Assembly (NCBI RefSeq): GCF_003402535.2
Contig: NZ_AP025172.1
Location: 62,001 to 126,000, forward strand
Source of the DNA: Cupriavidus sp. P-10
GTDB lineage: Bacteria; Pseudomonadota; Gammaproteobacteria; Burkholderiales; Burkholderiaceae
Length of the DNA: 64,000 bases
Direction: 5' to 3'
This document shows, one piece after another, positions 8,089 to 16,883 of the stretch. Positions within the stretch are counted from its first letter, which is position 1. The number at the start of each line of letters is the position of its first letter. The notes beneath the pieces are model-generated. The model searched no databases. It worked only from the letters and a program-made list of their open reading frames with translations, and had not been told where the DNA came from. A program made the position numbers and the translations under genes.

Positions 8089-9111
8089 ATGAATCGCCCC
8101 CTGACCGGCGCCGCGGTGCCGGCCCGCATCCGTGCCCCCCATGTTTCGGCCCTTGCCGCCAGTGCGGCGCTCGCGCTGCTGCTGGTTGCCGCACCGGGCC
8201 GTGCCGAAACCTTCCCGTCCCATACCGTCCGCCTGGTCAGCCCGTTCCCGGCCGGCAGCGGGCCCGACGCCGTGTCGCGCCTGCTCGGCGAGCGGCTGGG
8301 CAAGGAATGGGGGCAGCCGGTCATCGTCGACCCGCGTCCCGGCGGCAATGGCTTTATCGCGATGGAAGCCGGCAAGCGCGCGCCGGCCACCGGGCATGAA
8401 CTGGTCGTAGCCGACGTCGGCCACCTTGCCATCAATCCGGGTCTGTTCAAGAAATTGCCGTACGACCCGCGCCGCGACTTCGTGCCCGTCACCGGCCTGT
8501 ACCGGGCGGCATTCTTCATCGTCGTGTCGCAGCAAAGCTCGCTGCGCAGCATCCCTGACCTGATCGCCGCCGCGAAGAAGGCGCCCGACGCCGTCACCTA
8601 CGGTTCGTGGGCGGTGGGCAGCACCGGCCATCTCGGCGCGGCGCAGCTCGAGGTGGCCACCGGCACGCAGATGCTGCACGCGCCGTACAAGGACACGTCG
8701 CAGCTCTACACCGCCGTCGCCAACGGCGAGGTCACGTGGGCGCTCGGCACCTATGCCACCGCTGGTCCGCTGATCCAGGCCGGCAAGCTGCGCGTGCTGG
8801 CCGTGGCGGACAGCGTTCGCTCGCCGGTATTGCCCAATGTGCCGACGGTGGCCGAGGCCGGCGGCCCCGCCGGGCTGGAGGCGTCGAGCTGGGTCGCACT
8901 GCTGGCACCCGCCGGCACGCCGCCGGCCACGGTCAGCGCCATCGGCAAGGCGGTGCGCACGGTGCTCGGCGAGCCCGACGTCAAGGCGAAGCTGGCGACC
9001 TTCGGCTTCACGCCGGCGCCGGGCAGCAGCGAGGACGTCAGCGCGTGGGTCGCGCGCGACAGCCAGCGATATGCCGAGCTGATCAAGCGCACCGGCGCCA
9101 CCATCAATTAA
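8089..9111 (+). CDS. Bug-family (tripartite tricarboxylate transporter type) periplasmic solute-binding protein
   Basis: A 340-residue secreted binding protein. A signal peptide (hydrophobic core ALAASAALALLLVAA, cleavage near GRA-ETF) is followed by the Bug fold: VRLVSPFPAGSGPDAVSRLL, VIVDPRPGGNGFIAMEAG, and LPYDPRRDFVPVTGL. The start at 8089 is preceded by TGGAGA; an upstream ATG at 8050 has no such site. No TctA/TctB membrane genes are nearby, common for the expanded Bug repertoire of Burkholderiales. Adjacent to a flavin monooxygenase and a porin, it probably captures the pathway substrate. A broken close relative is at 21960-22367. Confidence 0.9.
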   Translation: MNRPLTGAAVPARIRAPHVSALAASAALALLLVAAPGRAETFPSHTVRLVSPFPAGSGPDAVSRLLGERLGKEWGQPVIVDPRPGGNGFIAMEAGKRAPATGHELVVADVGHLAINPGLFKKLPYDPRRDFVPVTGLYRAAFFIVVSQQSSLRSIPDLIAAAKKAPDAVTYGSWAVGSTGHLGAAQLEVATGTQMLHAPYKDTSQLYTAVANGEVTWALGTYATAGPLIQAGKLRVLAVADSVRSPVLPNVPTVAEAGGPAGLEASSWVALLAPAGTPPATVSAIGKAVRTVLGEPDVKAKLATFGFTPAPGSSEDVSAWVARDSQRYAELIKRTGATIN

Positions 9112-9131
9112 GCGAGAAGAAGGGGTTTGCC

Positions 9132-10787
9132 GTGAATACCGTGGAAACCGATGTCGTGATCGTTGGCGGCGGCCCGGCCGGGCTGATGCTGGCGATCGAA
9201 CTGGGCTGTCGTGGCGTGCGCTGCCTCGTGCTGGAAGAGGATGTGGACCCGCCCGACTTTCCCAAGGCCAATGCCACCTCGGCCCGCACGATGGAGCACT
9301 ACCGCCGGCGCGGCTTCGCAGCCGACGTGCGCGCCCTGGGCCTGCCGCCCGACTACCCGCAGGACCTGGTGTACTGCACGCGGCTGTCGCAGGCGGAACT
9401 GACGCGCTTCCGCGTGCCGAGCCGCGCCCAGGCGGCCGCCCTCGAAGCCTTTGGCGACTACGGCGACGCCGCCTGGCCCACGCCCGAGCTGCCGCACCGC
9501 GCCCAGCAGATGTACATCGAACCCATCCTGCGGCGGGAAGCGGCGAAGTATCCGGGTGTCGACCTGCGCTTCGGCCACCGGGCCGTGCGCGTGGCAGACC
9601 TCGGCGACGGCGTCGAAGTAGATGCCCTGCCGCACGACGGCGGCGAGCCGTGGCGTGTGAAAGCGCGCTACGGGGTTGGTTGCGATGGCCCGCGCAGCCT
9701 CGTGCGCAAGACGCTTGGCATCCAGTACGAAGGGCAGGGAAGTGAGAAGCGCGACTTCTTCGGCGGGCAGATGCTGTCGATCTACTTCCGTTCGAGCGAC
9801 CTGTATGACGTGCTCGCCAAGGAGAAGGCATGGCAGTACTGGGCGGTGAACGGCAGCCAGCGCGGGCTGCTGATCGCCATCGACGGTGTCGAGTCCTTCC
9901 TCCTCGCGGTGCAGCTGAAGGACGGGGAACAGCCAGGCGATATCGATCCGGTCGCCACGGCGCTCACCGTCATCGGCGCCCCGCACGACTTCCGGCTGAT
10001 CGGCATGATGCCGTGGGTGGCCGGCTACACGCTGGTCGCCAGGCGCCTGAGTGCAGGCCGCCTGTTTCTCGCTGGTGATGCCGCGCACCTGTTCACGCCG
10101 ACCGGCGGCATGGGCTACAACACGTCGATCGACGACGCCGTCAACCTCGGCTGGAAGCTTGCGGTGGTACTGCAGGGCGGTGCCCCGCCCGCGCTGCTCG
10201 ACAGCTACGACCTCGAACGCCGTCCCATGGCCGTGCGCAATACCGCGTTCGCACGCCGCATGGCCGACAGCATTGGCAACGTCCCGATCGCGTCCCATCT
10301 CGAGGCAGCCGGTGATGCAGGCGAGGCTGCGCGCGCCGAACTGGGTCGCGCGCTGGCGATGCACGTCGCCACCGAAATCAACATCCCCGGCCTGCAACTA
10401 GGCGTGCGCTATCTCGACAGTCCCATTGTGGCCCGAGAGCCCGGCACGCCCCCGCAGGACGATCCCAACCATTACATCGCCAGCGGCTGGCCCGGTGCGC
10501 GCGCGCCGCACGCGATGGTCGGCGGCGAGGTGCTGTTCGACCGCTTCGGGCGCGATTTCACGCTCCTGTCGTTCGACGCGGCCGATTGCACGGCATGGCA
10601 GGACGCGGCGCGCGAACGCGGCATCCGGCTCGATGTGCTGCCCGTGCGCGACGCCGGCGCCCGCGCTCTGTACGGCGCGCCCGCCGTGCTGGTCCGGCCC
10701 GACCACCACATCGCCTGGCGTGGCGAGGCGAACGCCGATGCCGACGCCGTGCTGGCAATGACCACAGGATTTGCCACGCATGCCTGA
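9132..10787 (+). CDS. FAD-dependent aromatic monooxygenase (class A, phenol/resorcinol hydroxylase type)
   Basis: A 551-residue flavoprotein beginning at GTG 9132, chosen because GAAGAAGGGG lies upstream and the FAD motif VVIVGGGPAGLMLAIELG follows within a few residues. The DG motif (GVGCDGPRSLVRK) and the GD motif (LFLAGDAAHLFTPTGGMG) are intact. The C-terminal VLVRPDHHIAWRG segment matches the thioredoxin-like tail of MhpA/PheA relatives. It is 20 bp from the Bug receptor gene and probably co-transcribed with it and the porin. It is distinct from the hydroxylase at 2553-4178, so the region has two class A hydroxylases of different subfamilies. Confidence 0.88.
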   Translation: MNTVETDVVIVGGGPAGLMLAIELGCRGVRCLVLEEDVDPPDFPKANATSARTMEHYRRRGFAADVRALGLPPDYPQDLVYCTRLSQAELTRFRVPSRAQAAALEAFGDYGDAAWPTPELPHRAQQMYIEPILRREAAKYPGVDLRFGHRAVRVADLGDGVEVDALPHDGGEPWRVKARYGVGCDGPRSLVRKTLGIQYEGQGSEKRDFFGGQMLSIYFRSSDLYDVLAKEKAWQYWAVNGSQRGLLIAIDGVESFLLAVQLKDGEQPGDIDPVATALTVIGAPHDFRLIGMMPWVAGYTLVARRLSAGRLFLAGDAAHLFTPTGGMGYNTSIDDAVNLGWKLAVVLQGGAPPALLDSYDLERRPMAVRNTAFARRMADSIGNVPIASHLEAAGDAGEAARAELGRALAMHVATEINIPGLQLGVRYLDSPIVAREPGTPPQDDPNHYIASGWPGARAPHAMVGGEVLFDRFGRDFTLLSFDAADCTAWQDAARERGIRLDVLPVRDAGARALYGAPAVLVRPDHHIAWRGEANADADAVLAMTTGFATHA

Positions 10788-10850
10788 ACTCCCCCGCAGT
10801 CAGCACTTCCGTCCCTGACGACTACACCAAAACAAATGAGGAGGAGACCC

Positions 10851-11945
10851 ATGAAGTTCTGCAACCTGGCGCTGGCCTGTGCCGCCGCCATGCCCACGCT
10901 TGCCGGTGCGCAGTCGTCCGTCACGCTCTATGGCGTGATCGATACGGGCATCGAGTATGTCAACCACATCGGCACCGCGAGCGACAGCGTGGTGCGCATG
11001 AATACGCTGTCTGGCATGGTGCCGTCGCGCTGGGGTTTGCGCGGCACGGAGGACCTGGGCGGCGGAATGAACGCGAACTTCGCGCTCGAATCGGGCTTTG
11101 CGCCGGACTCGGGCGTGCTGAACCAGGGCAACCGGCTGTTCGGGCGGCAGGCATGGGTGGGCCTGTCCGGCAACTGGGGGCAGGTGTCGCTGGGGCGACA
11201 GTACACGATGCTGTTCTGGTCCATGCTCGACTCGGACATTCTCGGCCCCAATACCTTCGGCTCGGGGTCGCTCGACAGCTACATCCCCAATGCCCGCGCG
11301 GACAATGCCATCGCGTACAAGGGCAAGTTCGGCGGCCTGACGCTCGGCGCCACCTACAGCTTCGGACGCGACGCGGCCAACGCGGGCCCGAGCCCGGCAG
11401 GCACCAATTGCGCGGGCGAGAACCCGGCCGACCGGTCGGCCTGCCGCGAGTGGTCGGCGCTCGTGCAGTACGAAACGAAGCACTTCGGCGTAGCAGCTGC
11501 CTACGACTCGATCCGCGGCGCGCCCGGTGCGTTCGGCGGACTGAACACGAGCGGCAAGTCGGACGATCGCCTGTCGCTGAGCGCCTATGCGCTGTTCGAC
11601 CGGACCAAGCTCGGCGCGGGCTGGCTGCGCCGCGATAACGATGGCAGCGCCACACGCCTGAGCGACCTCTGGTACGCCGGTGCGGCCTACGACATCACGC
11701 CGGCGTTCAACGTGGCGGGGCAGTTCTACTACCTGCGCTATCACGGCAGCGTCAACAAGGCCGTGCTCTACGCGTTGCGCGGCACCTATAGCTTCTCGAA
11801 GCGCACGGCGGTCTACGCCACGGCCGGCTACATCAACAACGACGGCCAGCTCGCACTGTCGGCCAGCAGCGGCTCGGCCGGTGCGAACCCGGCTCCGGCC
11901 GGCTCGCAGCTCGGCGCGATGGTCGGCGTCCGGCACGTGTTCTGA
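10851..11945 (+). CDS. Gram-negative OmpC-type porin
   Basis: The 364-residue precursor has a signal peptide (MKFCNLALACAAAMPTLAGA) and the opening of betaproteobacterial porins, QSSVTLYGVIDTGIEYVN. It shows alternating beta-strands and ends GVRHVF, the terminal-Phe signal for outer-membrane insertion. The start at 10851 follows GAGGAGACCC. It forms a trimeric passive pore and, sitting behind a binding protein and a hydroxylase, may admit their substrate. A second porin is at 25546-26703. Confidence 0.93.
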   Translation: MKFCNLALACAAAMPTLAGAQSSVTLYGVIDTGIEYVNHIGTASDSVVRMNTLSGMVPSRWGLRGTEDLGGGMNANFALESGFAPDSGVLNQGNRLFGRQAWVGLSGNWGQVSLGRQYTMLFWSMLDSDILGPNTFGSGSLDSYIPNARADNAIAYKGKFGGLTLGATYSFGRDAANAGPSPAGTNCAGENPADRSACREWSALVQYETKHFGVAAAYDSIRGAPGAFGGLNTSGKSDDRLSLSAYALFDRTKLGAGWLRRDNDGSATRLSDLWYAGAAYDITPAFNVAGQFYYLRYHGSVNKAVLYALRGTYSFSKRTAVYATAGYINNDGQLALSASSGSAGANPAPAGSQLGAMVGVRHVF

Positions 11946-12032
11946 CGCCCGCTATCCGAGGGATCGCCCTTTCATGCTCGCAGGCCTTTCTGCCTAGGGC
12001 GGGCCGGTCTCTTTTTCCCCTGCCCTCAGCAC

Positions 12033-12052
12033 TGACAAATCGTCAGAGTGAC
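12033..12052 (+). promoter_or_regulatory. Operator site A upstream of the module C operon
   Basis: TGACAAATCGTCAGAGTGAC. It matches 18 of 20 bases at 21809-21828, next to the tetR gene that starts at 21785. The core TGAC-N5-GTCA dyad is typical of TetR operators. Site A lies 94 bp before site B (12127), almost the same spacing as the copy at 21.8 kb. Confidence 0.6.
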
Positions 12053-12096
12053 GGCAGTCGGCCCGCGGATCGGGACAAGTCCGGAGGAAATTCCTG

Positions 12097-12125
12097 TTGC
12101 CGGATCTCGGCCCGCACTCTACATT
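12097..12125 (+). promoter_or_regulatory. Predicted sigma-70 promoter of the module C operon
   Basis: TTGCCG (12097-12102) and TACATT (12120-12125) are spaced by exactly 17 bp and each match 4 of 6 consensus bases. Operator B begins directly after the -10, where a bound repressor would block RNA polymerase. The paralogous region at 21874-21902 has the same layout. Confidence 0.45.
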
Positions 12126-12126
12126 A

Positions 12127-12146
12127 GACATAAATGTCGTTATGAC
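12127..12146 (+). promoter_or_regulatory. Operator site B overlapping the predicted transcription start
   Basis: GACATAAATGTCGTTATGAC contains the dyad GACAT-AA-ATGTC plus a further TGAC half site. It matches 17 of 20 bases at 21904-21923. Both copies directly follow the predicted -10 box, consistent with repression. Confidence 0.6.
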
Positions 12147-12172
12147 ATATTCGTACAAATTCAGGAGACAAC

Positions 12173-12226
12173 ATGCCCCGGAATTCTTGCTCCGTGCGCG
12201 CGCAGAGCCGCCGCCGCTCCCGCTAG
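12173..12226 (+). CDS. Possible 17-residue leader peptide (Arg/Ser-rich)
   Basis: A short frame MPRNSCSVRAQSRRRSR begins at 12173 behind a strong AGGAGA ribosome-binding site and ends at a TAG 138 bp before the monooxygenase gene. Its own ribosome-binding site is better than that of the gene it precedes. It could be a leader peptide, or a degraded start of a gene once controlled by this promoter, as the paired promoter at 21.9 kb drives a broken Bug gene. Nothing shows that it is translated. Confidence 0.25.
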   Translation: MPRNSCSVRAQSRRRSR

Positions 12227-12363
12227 CCTGCGGCAAACACACGCCGCCGCGCGGCGTGCCTTTCCCTCCTCACTGACGTTTCGGCCCGTGCGAACCGGGC
12301 CGGGGGAGCGTGCACGCCTTCGCCCCGTTTGCCCATTCACACACGTCACCGACCGAGATCGCC

Positions 12364-13596
12364 ATGTCCCAGCCATCCGCAGCCGTCATCGAAGCCTTCA
12401 ACCGCCCGCGCTCGCCGCGCGCCACGCCGTCGCTCGAGGAACTGATCCGCCGCGCCGAAGCCCTGCAGCCGCTGCTGCGCCAGAACGCCGCGGCCTCTGA
12501 ACAGAACCGCCGCGCCGCCGAAGAGAACATCGACGCCATTGCGGAAGCCGGCCTGTTCCGCCTGATGGTGCCCACGCGTTACGGCGGATTCGAAGGCTCG
12601 TCGCGCGCGCACCTGGAAATCACCGCCGCGCTCGCCGAAGCCTGTGGCGGCACCGCGTGGGTGGTGGCGCTGACCAATGTCTGCGCATGGTTCACCGGAC
12701 TGTTCCATCAGCAGGCGCAGGACGACGTGTTCGGCGCGAACCCCGACGCCCGCGTGTCGGGCGTGTTCACGCCGTCCACCCAGTGCCGCCGCGTGGAAGG
12801 CGGCCTGGTGATCTCCGGCAAGTGGTACTTCTCGTCGGGTTCGCTGCACGCAGACTGGGCCATGGTCGGCGTGATCGAGTCGGATGAAAACGGCGCGTTC
12901 AAGGCCCAGCACCTGGCGCTGGTGCCGATGAGCGAGGTGACGATCGAAGACACCTGGTACACGGCCGGCATGCGCGCCTCGGGCAGCAACTGCATCGTCG
13001 GCAACGACGTGTTCGTTCCCGAGCACCGGCTGATGAACATCCTTGATGCCGTGGACGGCGTCTACCCGACCGAGATGAAGGACGAAGCCGCCTATCGCGC
13101 CGCCTTTGTGCCGGTGGCCGCGCTGATCCTGGCCGGTGCCCAGCTCGGCATGGGCCGCGCCGCGTTGAAGTATGTGATCGAAAAGGCCCCGCAGCGCGCC
13201 ATCGCCTATACGTCCTACGACAAGCAGAGCCATTCGGTGATGTTCCAGGGCCAGATCGCCGAGGCCGCCGTGAAGATCGACACTGCCCACGTGCTGGCCT
13301 TTGCCGCCGCCGACGAGATCGACCGCGCCGCGCAGGAAAACCGCGAGCTTGACTACCTGACCAAGGCGAAACTCCGGGCCCATACCGGCCAGGTCATCGC
13401 GCACATCACCGATGCCCTCAACGTGCTGCTGTCCGCCCACGGCGCCGGCAGCTTTGCCGAGGGCAGCCCGATGCAGCGCTGGTGGCGCGACGCCAACACC
13501 GCGGCCCGCCACGCGGTGGCGCTGCCCGCCGTCGGCTTCGAGGTCTACGGCAAGGCGCTCCTCGGTGTGGAGAACACCGTGACGCGCCTCGTCTGA
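12364..13596 (+). CDS. Group D flavin-dependent monooxygenase, oxygenase component (acyl-CoA dehydrogenase fold, HsaA-like)
   Basis: A 410-residue protein with the acyl-CoA dehydrogenase fold used by two-component FMN/FAD monooxygenases such as HsaA. Helical N-terminal domain (LRQNAAASEQNRRAAEENID, LMVPTRYGGFEG), middle beta-domain (VSGVFTPST, GKWYFSSGS) and helical C-terminal domain ending WWRDANTAARHAVALPAVG are visible. It uses reduced flavin from the reductase encoded next (13616-14173) to hydroxylate a phenolic substrate. The start at 12364 matches the family; an upstream GTG would add 18 unsupported residues. It is the first structural gene of the operon behind the paired operators. Confidence 0.85.
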   Translation: MSQPSAAVIEAFNRPRSPRATPSLEELIRRAEALQPLLRQNAAASEQNRRAAEENIDAIAEAGLFRLMVPTRYGGFEGSSRAHLEITAALAEACGGTAWVVALTNVCAWFTGLFHQQAQDDVFGANPDARVSGVFTPSTQCRRVEGGLVISGKWYFSSGSLHADWAMVGVIESDENGAFKAQHLALVPMSEVTIEDTWYTAGMRASGSNCIVGNDVFVPEHRLMNILDAVDGVYPTEMKDEAAYRAAFVPVAALILAGAQLGMGRAALKYVIEKAPQRAIAYTSYDKQSHSVMFQGQIAEAAVKIDTAHVLAFAAADEIDRAAQENRELDYLTKAKLRAHTGQVIAHITDALNVLLSAHGAGSFAEGSPMQRWWRDANTAARHAVALPAVGFEVYGKALLGVENTVTRLV

Positions 13597-13615
13597 CGCT
13601 GACCGGTCTGCCGCC

Positions 13616-14173
13616 ATGGATACCTGCCAACTTTCCCAGCCGTGTGGCGCTGCCCGCGGTGCCGCGCTCGACGCGCGGCTGCTGCGCGCGACGATGGGCC
13701 ACTTCGCCACCGGGGTGACTGTCATCACCTACACCGCCGATGGCTTGCCGGCCGGCATGACGGCCAATGCCTTCATGTCGGTGTCGCTGGAGCCGCCGCT
13801 GGTGCTGGTCTCGGTGCGGGCCGCGTCGCGCTTCCACCAGCACGTGCGCGAGGGCGTCTGCTACGGCGTCAACTTCCTCGCCGAGGACCAGCGCCACCTG
13901 AGCGGCCACTTCGGCGGCCGCCCGCTCGACGGCGCCGCGCCGCCGTTCATCCACCGCGGTGAGACGCCGCTGCTCGAAGGCAGCCTGGTCCACCTCGTTG
14001 CGCGCACGGTCGACGTCCATCCTGCCGGCGACCACCTGCTCTACATCGCGCAGGTCGAGGACATCCGCTTCGGCTCGCCACGCGGGCCGCTGCTGTTCTA
14101 CGGCGGCAGATACCACCACATGCCAACCCGTCTGCCTGCCATTGCCCATCCTGACGCTGCCGACTGCTGCTAG
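13616..14173 (+). CDS. Flavin reductase, reductase component of the two-component monooxygenase
   Basis: The 185-residue protein belongs to the flavin reductase-like (HsaB/HpaC) family. MGHFATGVTVITY, GMTANAFMSVSLEPPLVLVSV and the catalytic-region stretch GVNFLAEDQRHLSGHFGG are visible. It would supply reduced FMN or FAD at the cost of NAD(P)H to the oxygenase encoded 19 bp upstream. Length is slightly long at the N-terminus; a later start is possible. Confidence 0.88.
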   Translation: MDTCQLSQPCGAARGAALDARLLRATMGHFATGVTVITYTADGLPAGMTANAFMSVSLEPPLVLVSVRAASRFHQHVREGVCYGVNFLAEDQRHLSGHFGGRPLDGAAPPFIHRGETPLLEGSLVHLVARTVDVHPAGDHLLYIAQVEDIRFGSPRGPLLFYGGRYHHMPTRLPAIAHPDAADCC

Positions 14174-14197
14174 CCGGCTGCCTATCCCTGCACTGAA

Positions 14198-16864
14198 ATG
14201 ATCTCCATGCAAGCCCAACGCATCGACTCCCTCGACGCTCATCCGGACGACAGCGACCGCCAGGAAACCGGCGAATGGCTCGACGCGCTCGCCGGCGTAG
14301 CGCGCCACGCCGGCACGCAGCGTGTCGGCTTCCTGCTGCAGCGGCTGGCCGAGCATGCCAGCCACCTCGGCGTGGCACCGACCGCCCATCCGTACCAGCT
14401 CTACCAGAACACCATCCCGCTGGAGGCGCAGCCCGCCTATCCGGGCGACCTGGCGATGGAGGAGCGCATCACCTCGATCATCCGCTGGAATGCGCTGGCA
14501 ATGGTGGTGCGCGCCAACAAGGCATATGGTGAGCTTGGGGGGCATATCGCCAGCTATGCATCGGCCGCCGAGATCTTCGAGGTCGGCTTCAACCACTTCT
14601 TCCGCGCCGACGGCGAGCAGGGCAAGGGCGATCTCGTCTTCTTCCAGCCGCACTCGGCACCGGGCGTCTATGCGCGTGCGTTTCTCGAAGGGCGGCTCGA
14701 CGCCCCACACCTGGAGCGCTACCGGCAGGAGGTCGCGGGCGGGGGCCTCTGTTCGTATCCGCATCCGTGGCTGATGCCCGAGTTCTGGCAGTTCCCGACC
14801 GGTTCGATGGGCATCGGCCCGATCAGCGCGGTCTACCAGGCGCGCTTTTTGCGCTATCTGGAGCACCGCGGCATTGCGCAGACCGCTGGCCGGCGTGCCT
14901 GGGGCGTATTCGGCGACGGCGAGATGGACGAGCCCGAGTCGATCGCCGCGCTGTCGCTGGCCGCGCGCGAGAAGCTCGACAACCTGACCTTCATCATCAA
15001 CTGCAACCTGCAGCGGCTCGACGGCCCGGTGCGCGGCAACGGCCAGATCATCCAGGAGCTGGAGTCGCTGTTTGCCGGCGCGGGCTGGAACGTCATCAAG
15101 GTGGTGTGGGGCTCGGACTGGGACGCGCTGTTCGCACGCGACCACAACCACGCGCTGCTGCGCCGCTTCGCCAATACGGTCGACGGCCAGTACCAGACGC
15201 TCGGCGCCAACGACGGCGCCTACAACCGCGCCCATTTCTTCGACCTCGATCCGGAACTGCAGGCGCTGGTCTCGCACATGACGCCGGAAGAGATCGACGG
15301 CCTGCGCCGCGGCGGCCATGATTTCCGCAAGCTGTATGCCGCTTTCGACGCCGCGCGCCGCCATCCCGGCCGCCCGACCGTGATCCTCGCCAAGACCAAG
15401 AAGGGCTACGGCATGGGGCAGGCGGGCGAGTCGCGCAATACCTCGCACCAGCAGAAGAAGCTCGACGTCGATGCGCTGCGGGCCTTCCGCGACCGCTTCC
15501 AGTTGCCGCTGAGCGACGAGGCCGTCGCGTCGATGGCCTTCCTGAAGCCGGCCGACGACAGCCCCGAGCTGCGCTACCTGCATGCGCGCCGCGCCGACCT
15601 GGGCGGCTACATGCCGCGCCGTGTCACCACTGCGCCGGCCGTGCCGGTGCCGGCGCTCGACAGCTACGCGCAGTTTGCGCTGCAGCCGGACGGGAGAGAA
15701 GTCTCCACCACGACCGCGGTCGTCCGCCTGTTCACCAACCTGCTGAAGGACAAGGCGCTCGGCCCGCGCATCGTGCCGATCGTCGCCGACGAGGCGCGCA
15801 CGTTCGGCATGGCCAACCTGTTCCGCCAGGTCGGCATCTATTCGCCGCACGGCCAGCTCTACGAGCCCGAGGACGCCGGCTCGATGCTGTACTACAAGGA
15901 GTCGCGCGACGGGCAGTTGCTGGAGGAGGGCATCACCGAGGCCGGCGCGGTGTCGTCGTGGACCGCGGCGGCCACCTCCTACAGCGTGAACGGCGTGGCG
16001 ATGCTGCCGTTCTACATCTACTACTCGATGTTCGGCTTCCAGCGCATCGGCGACCTGATCTGGGCCGCTGCCGACCAGCGCGCCCGCGGCTTCCTGATCG
16101 GCGCGACGGCCGGGCGCACCACGCTGTCGGGCGAGGGGCTGCAGCACCAGGACGGCACCAGCCACCTGATCGCATCGACCATCCCGAACTGCCGCGCCTG
16201 GGACCCGGCCTTCGCTGGCGAGGCCGCCGTCATCATCGACCATGGCGCGCGCCGCATGCTGGAGCAGCAGCACGACGAGTTCCACTACCTGACCGTTACC
16301 AACGAGAACTACGCGCAGGCGCCGATCGACCCGGCCCAGCATGCCGACATCCTGCGCGGCATGCGCCTTCACGCCACGGCGGGATCCGGCGCGGTCCAGG
16401 TACGCCTGCTCGGCTCCGGCGCGATCCTGCGCGAGGTCATCGCCGCTGCCGAGGCGCTGGCCAGCGAGTGGGGCATCGCGGCCGAAGTCTGGAGTGTGAC
16501 GAGCTTCTCCGAACTGGCGCGCGAGGCGCAGGCCGTACAGCGCGAGCGTCTGTTTTCCACGGGCGGTGCGGCGGGCAGCCACCTGGAGACGTGCCTGGCT
16601 GGCAGTGCGCCGGTGGTGGCGGTTACCGACTATGTGCGCGCCTACGCCAACCTGATTGCGCCCTACGTCGAGGCGCCGTACACCGCGCTCGGCACCGACG
16701 GCTTTGGCCGCAGCGACACGCGCCCTGCGCTGCGCGGCTTCTTCGAGGTGGACCGCCGCCACATCGTGCTGGCCGCGCTGGCCGCCGTCGACCCGGACAA
16801 GCACCGCGCGGCGCTGGCGCGCGACGGCGCGACGGACCTGCCCCCGGCGCCGTGGCAATGTTGA
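14198..16864 (+). CDS. aceE: Pyruvate dehydrogenase E1 component (homodimeric AceE type)
   Basis: The 888-residue protein has the normal AceE length. The thiamine diphosphate motif begins GDGEMDEPES (about residue 239) and ends NCNLQRLDGPVRGN; other hallmarks are PTGSMGIGPISAVYQARF and GYGMGQAGE. It decarboxylates pyruvate (or a related 2-oxo acid) and acetylates the E2 lipoyl group. A second start, 9 bp downstream, is possible. It lies between a monooxygenase pair and ring-cleavage genes, so this is probably an operon-borne paralogue that disposes of pyruvate from ring cleavage. No E3 gene is present; dihydrolipoamide dehydrogenase would be borrowed. Confidence 0.93.
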   Translation: MISMQAQRIDSLDAHPDDSDRQETGEWLDALAGVARHAGTQRVGFLLQRLAEHASHLGVAPTAHPYQLYQNTIPLEAQPAYPGDLAMEERITSIIRWNALAMVVRANKAYGELGGHIASYASAAEIFEVGFNHFFRADGEQGKGDLVFFQPHSAPGVYARAFLEGRLDAPHLERYRQEVAGGGLCSYPHPWLMPEFWQFPTGSMGIGPISAVYQARFLRYLEHRGIAQTAGRRAWGVFGDGEMDEPESIAALSLAAREKLDNLTFIINCNLQRLDGPVRGNGQIIQELESLFAGAGWNVIKVVWGSDWDALFARDHNHALLRRFANTVDGQYQTLGANDGAYNRAHFFDLDPELQALVSHMTPEEIDGLRRGGHDFRKLYAAFDAARRHPGRPTVILAKTKKGYGMGQAGESRNTSHQQKKLDVDALRAFRDRFQLPLSDEAVASMAFLKPADDSPELRYLHARRADLGGYMPRRVTTAPAVPVPALDSYAQFALQPDGREVSTTTAVVRLFTNLLKDKALGPRIVPIVADEARTFGMANLFRQVGIYSPHGQLYEPEDAGSMLYYKESRDGQLLEEGITEAGAVSSWTAAATSYSVNGVAMLPFYIYYSMFGFQRIGDLIWAAADQRARGFLIGATAGRTTLSGEGLQHQDGTSHLIASTIPNCRAWDPAFAGEAAVIIDHGARRMLEQQHDEFHYLTVTNENYAQAPIDPAQHADILRGMRLHATAGSGAVQVRLLGSGAILREVIAAAEALASEWGIAAEVWSVTSFSELAREAQAVQRERLFSTGGAAGSHLETCLAGSAPVVAVTDYVRAYANLIAPYVEAPYTALGTDGFGRSDTRPALRGFFEVDRRHIVLAALAAVDPDKHRAALARDGATDLPPAPWQC

Positions 16865-16883
16865 TCATCTGGAGAACGAACCC

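Noticed and set aside
8607..9131. N-terminal extension of the flavin monooxygenase reading through the Bug gene
   Set aside because: The region is the out-of-frame shadow of the receptor gene. The real FAD motif and a ribosome-binding site place the start at GTG 9132.
13418..16858. A 1,146-codon reverse-strand frame over the E1 gene
   Set aside because: It lies opposite aceE and the flavin reductase gene, with a shadow-type composition and no domains.
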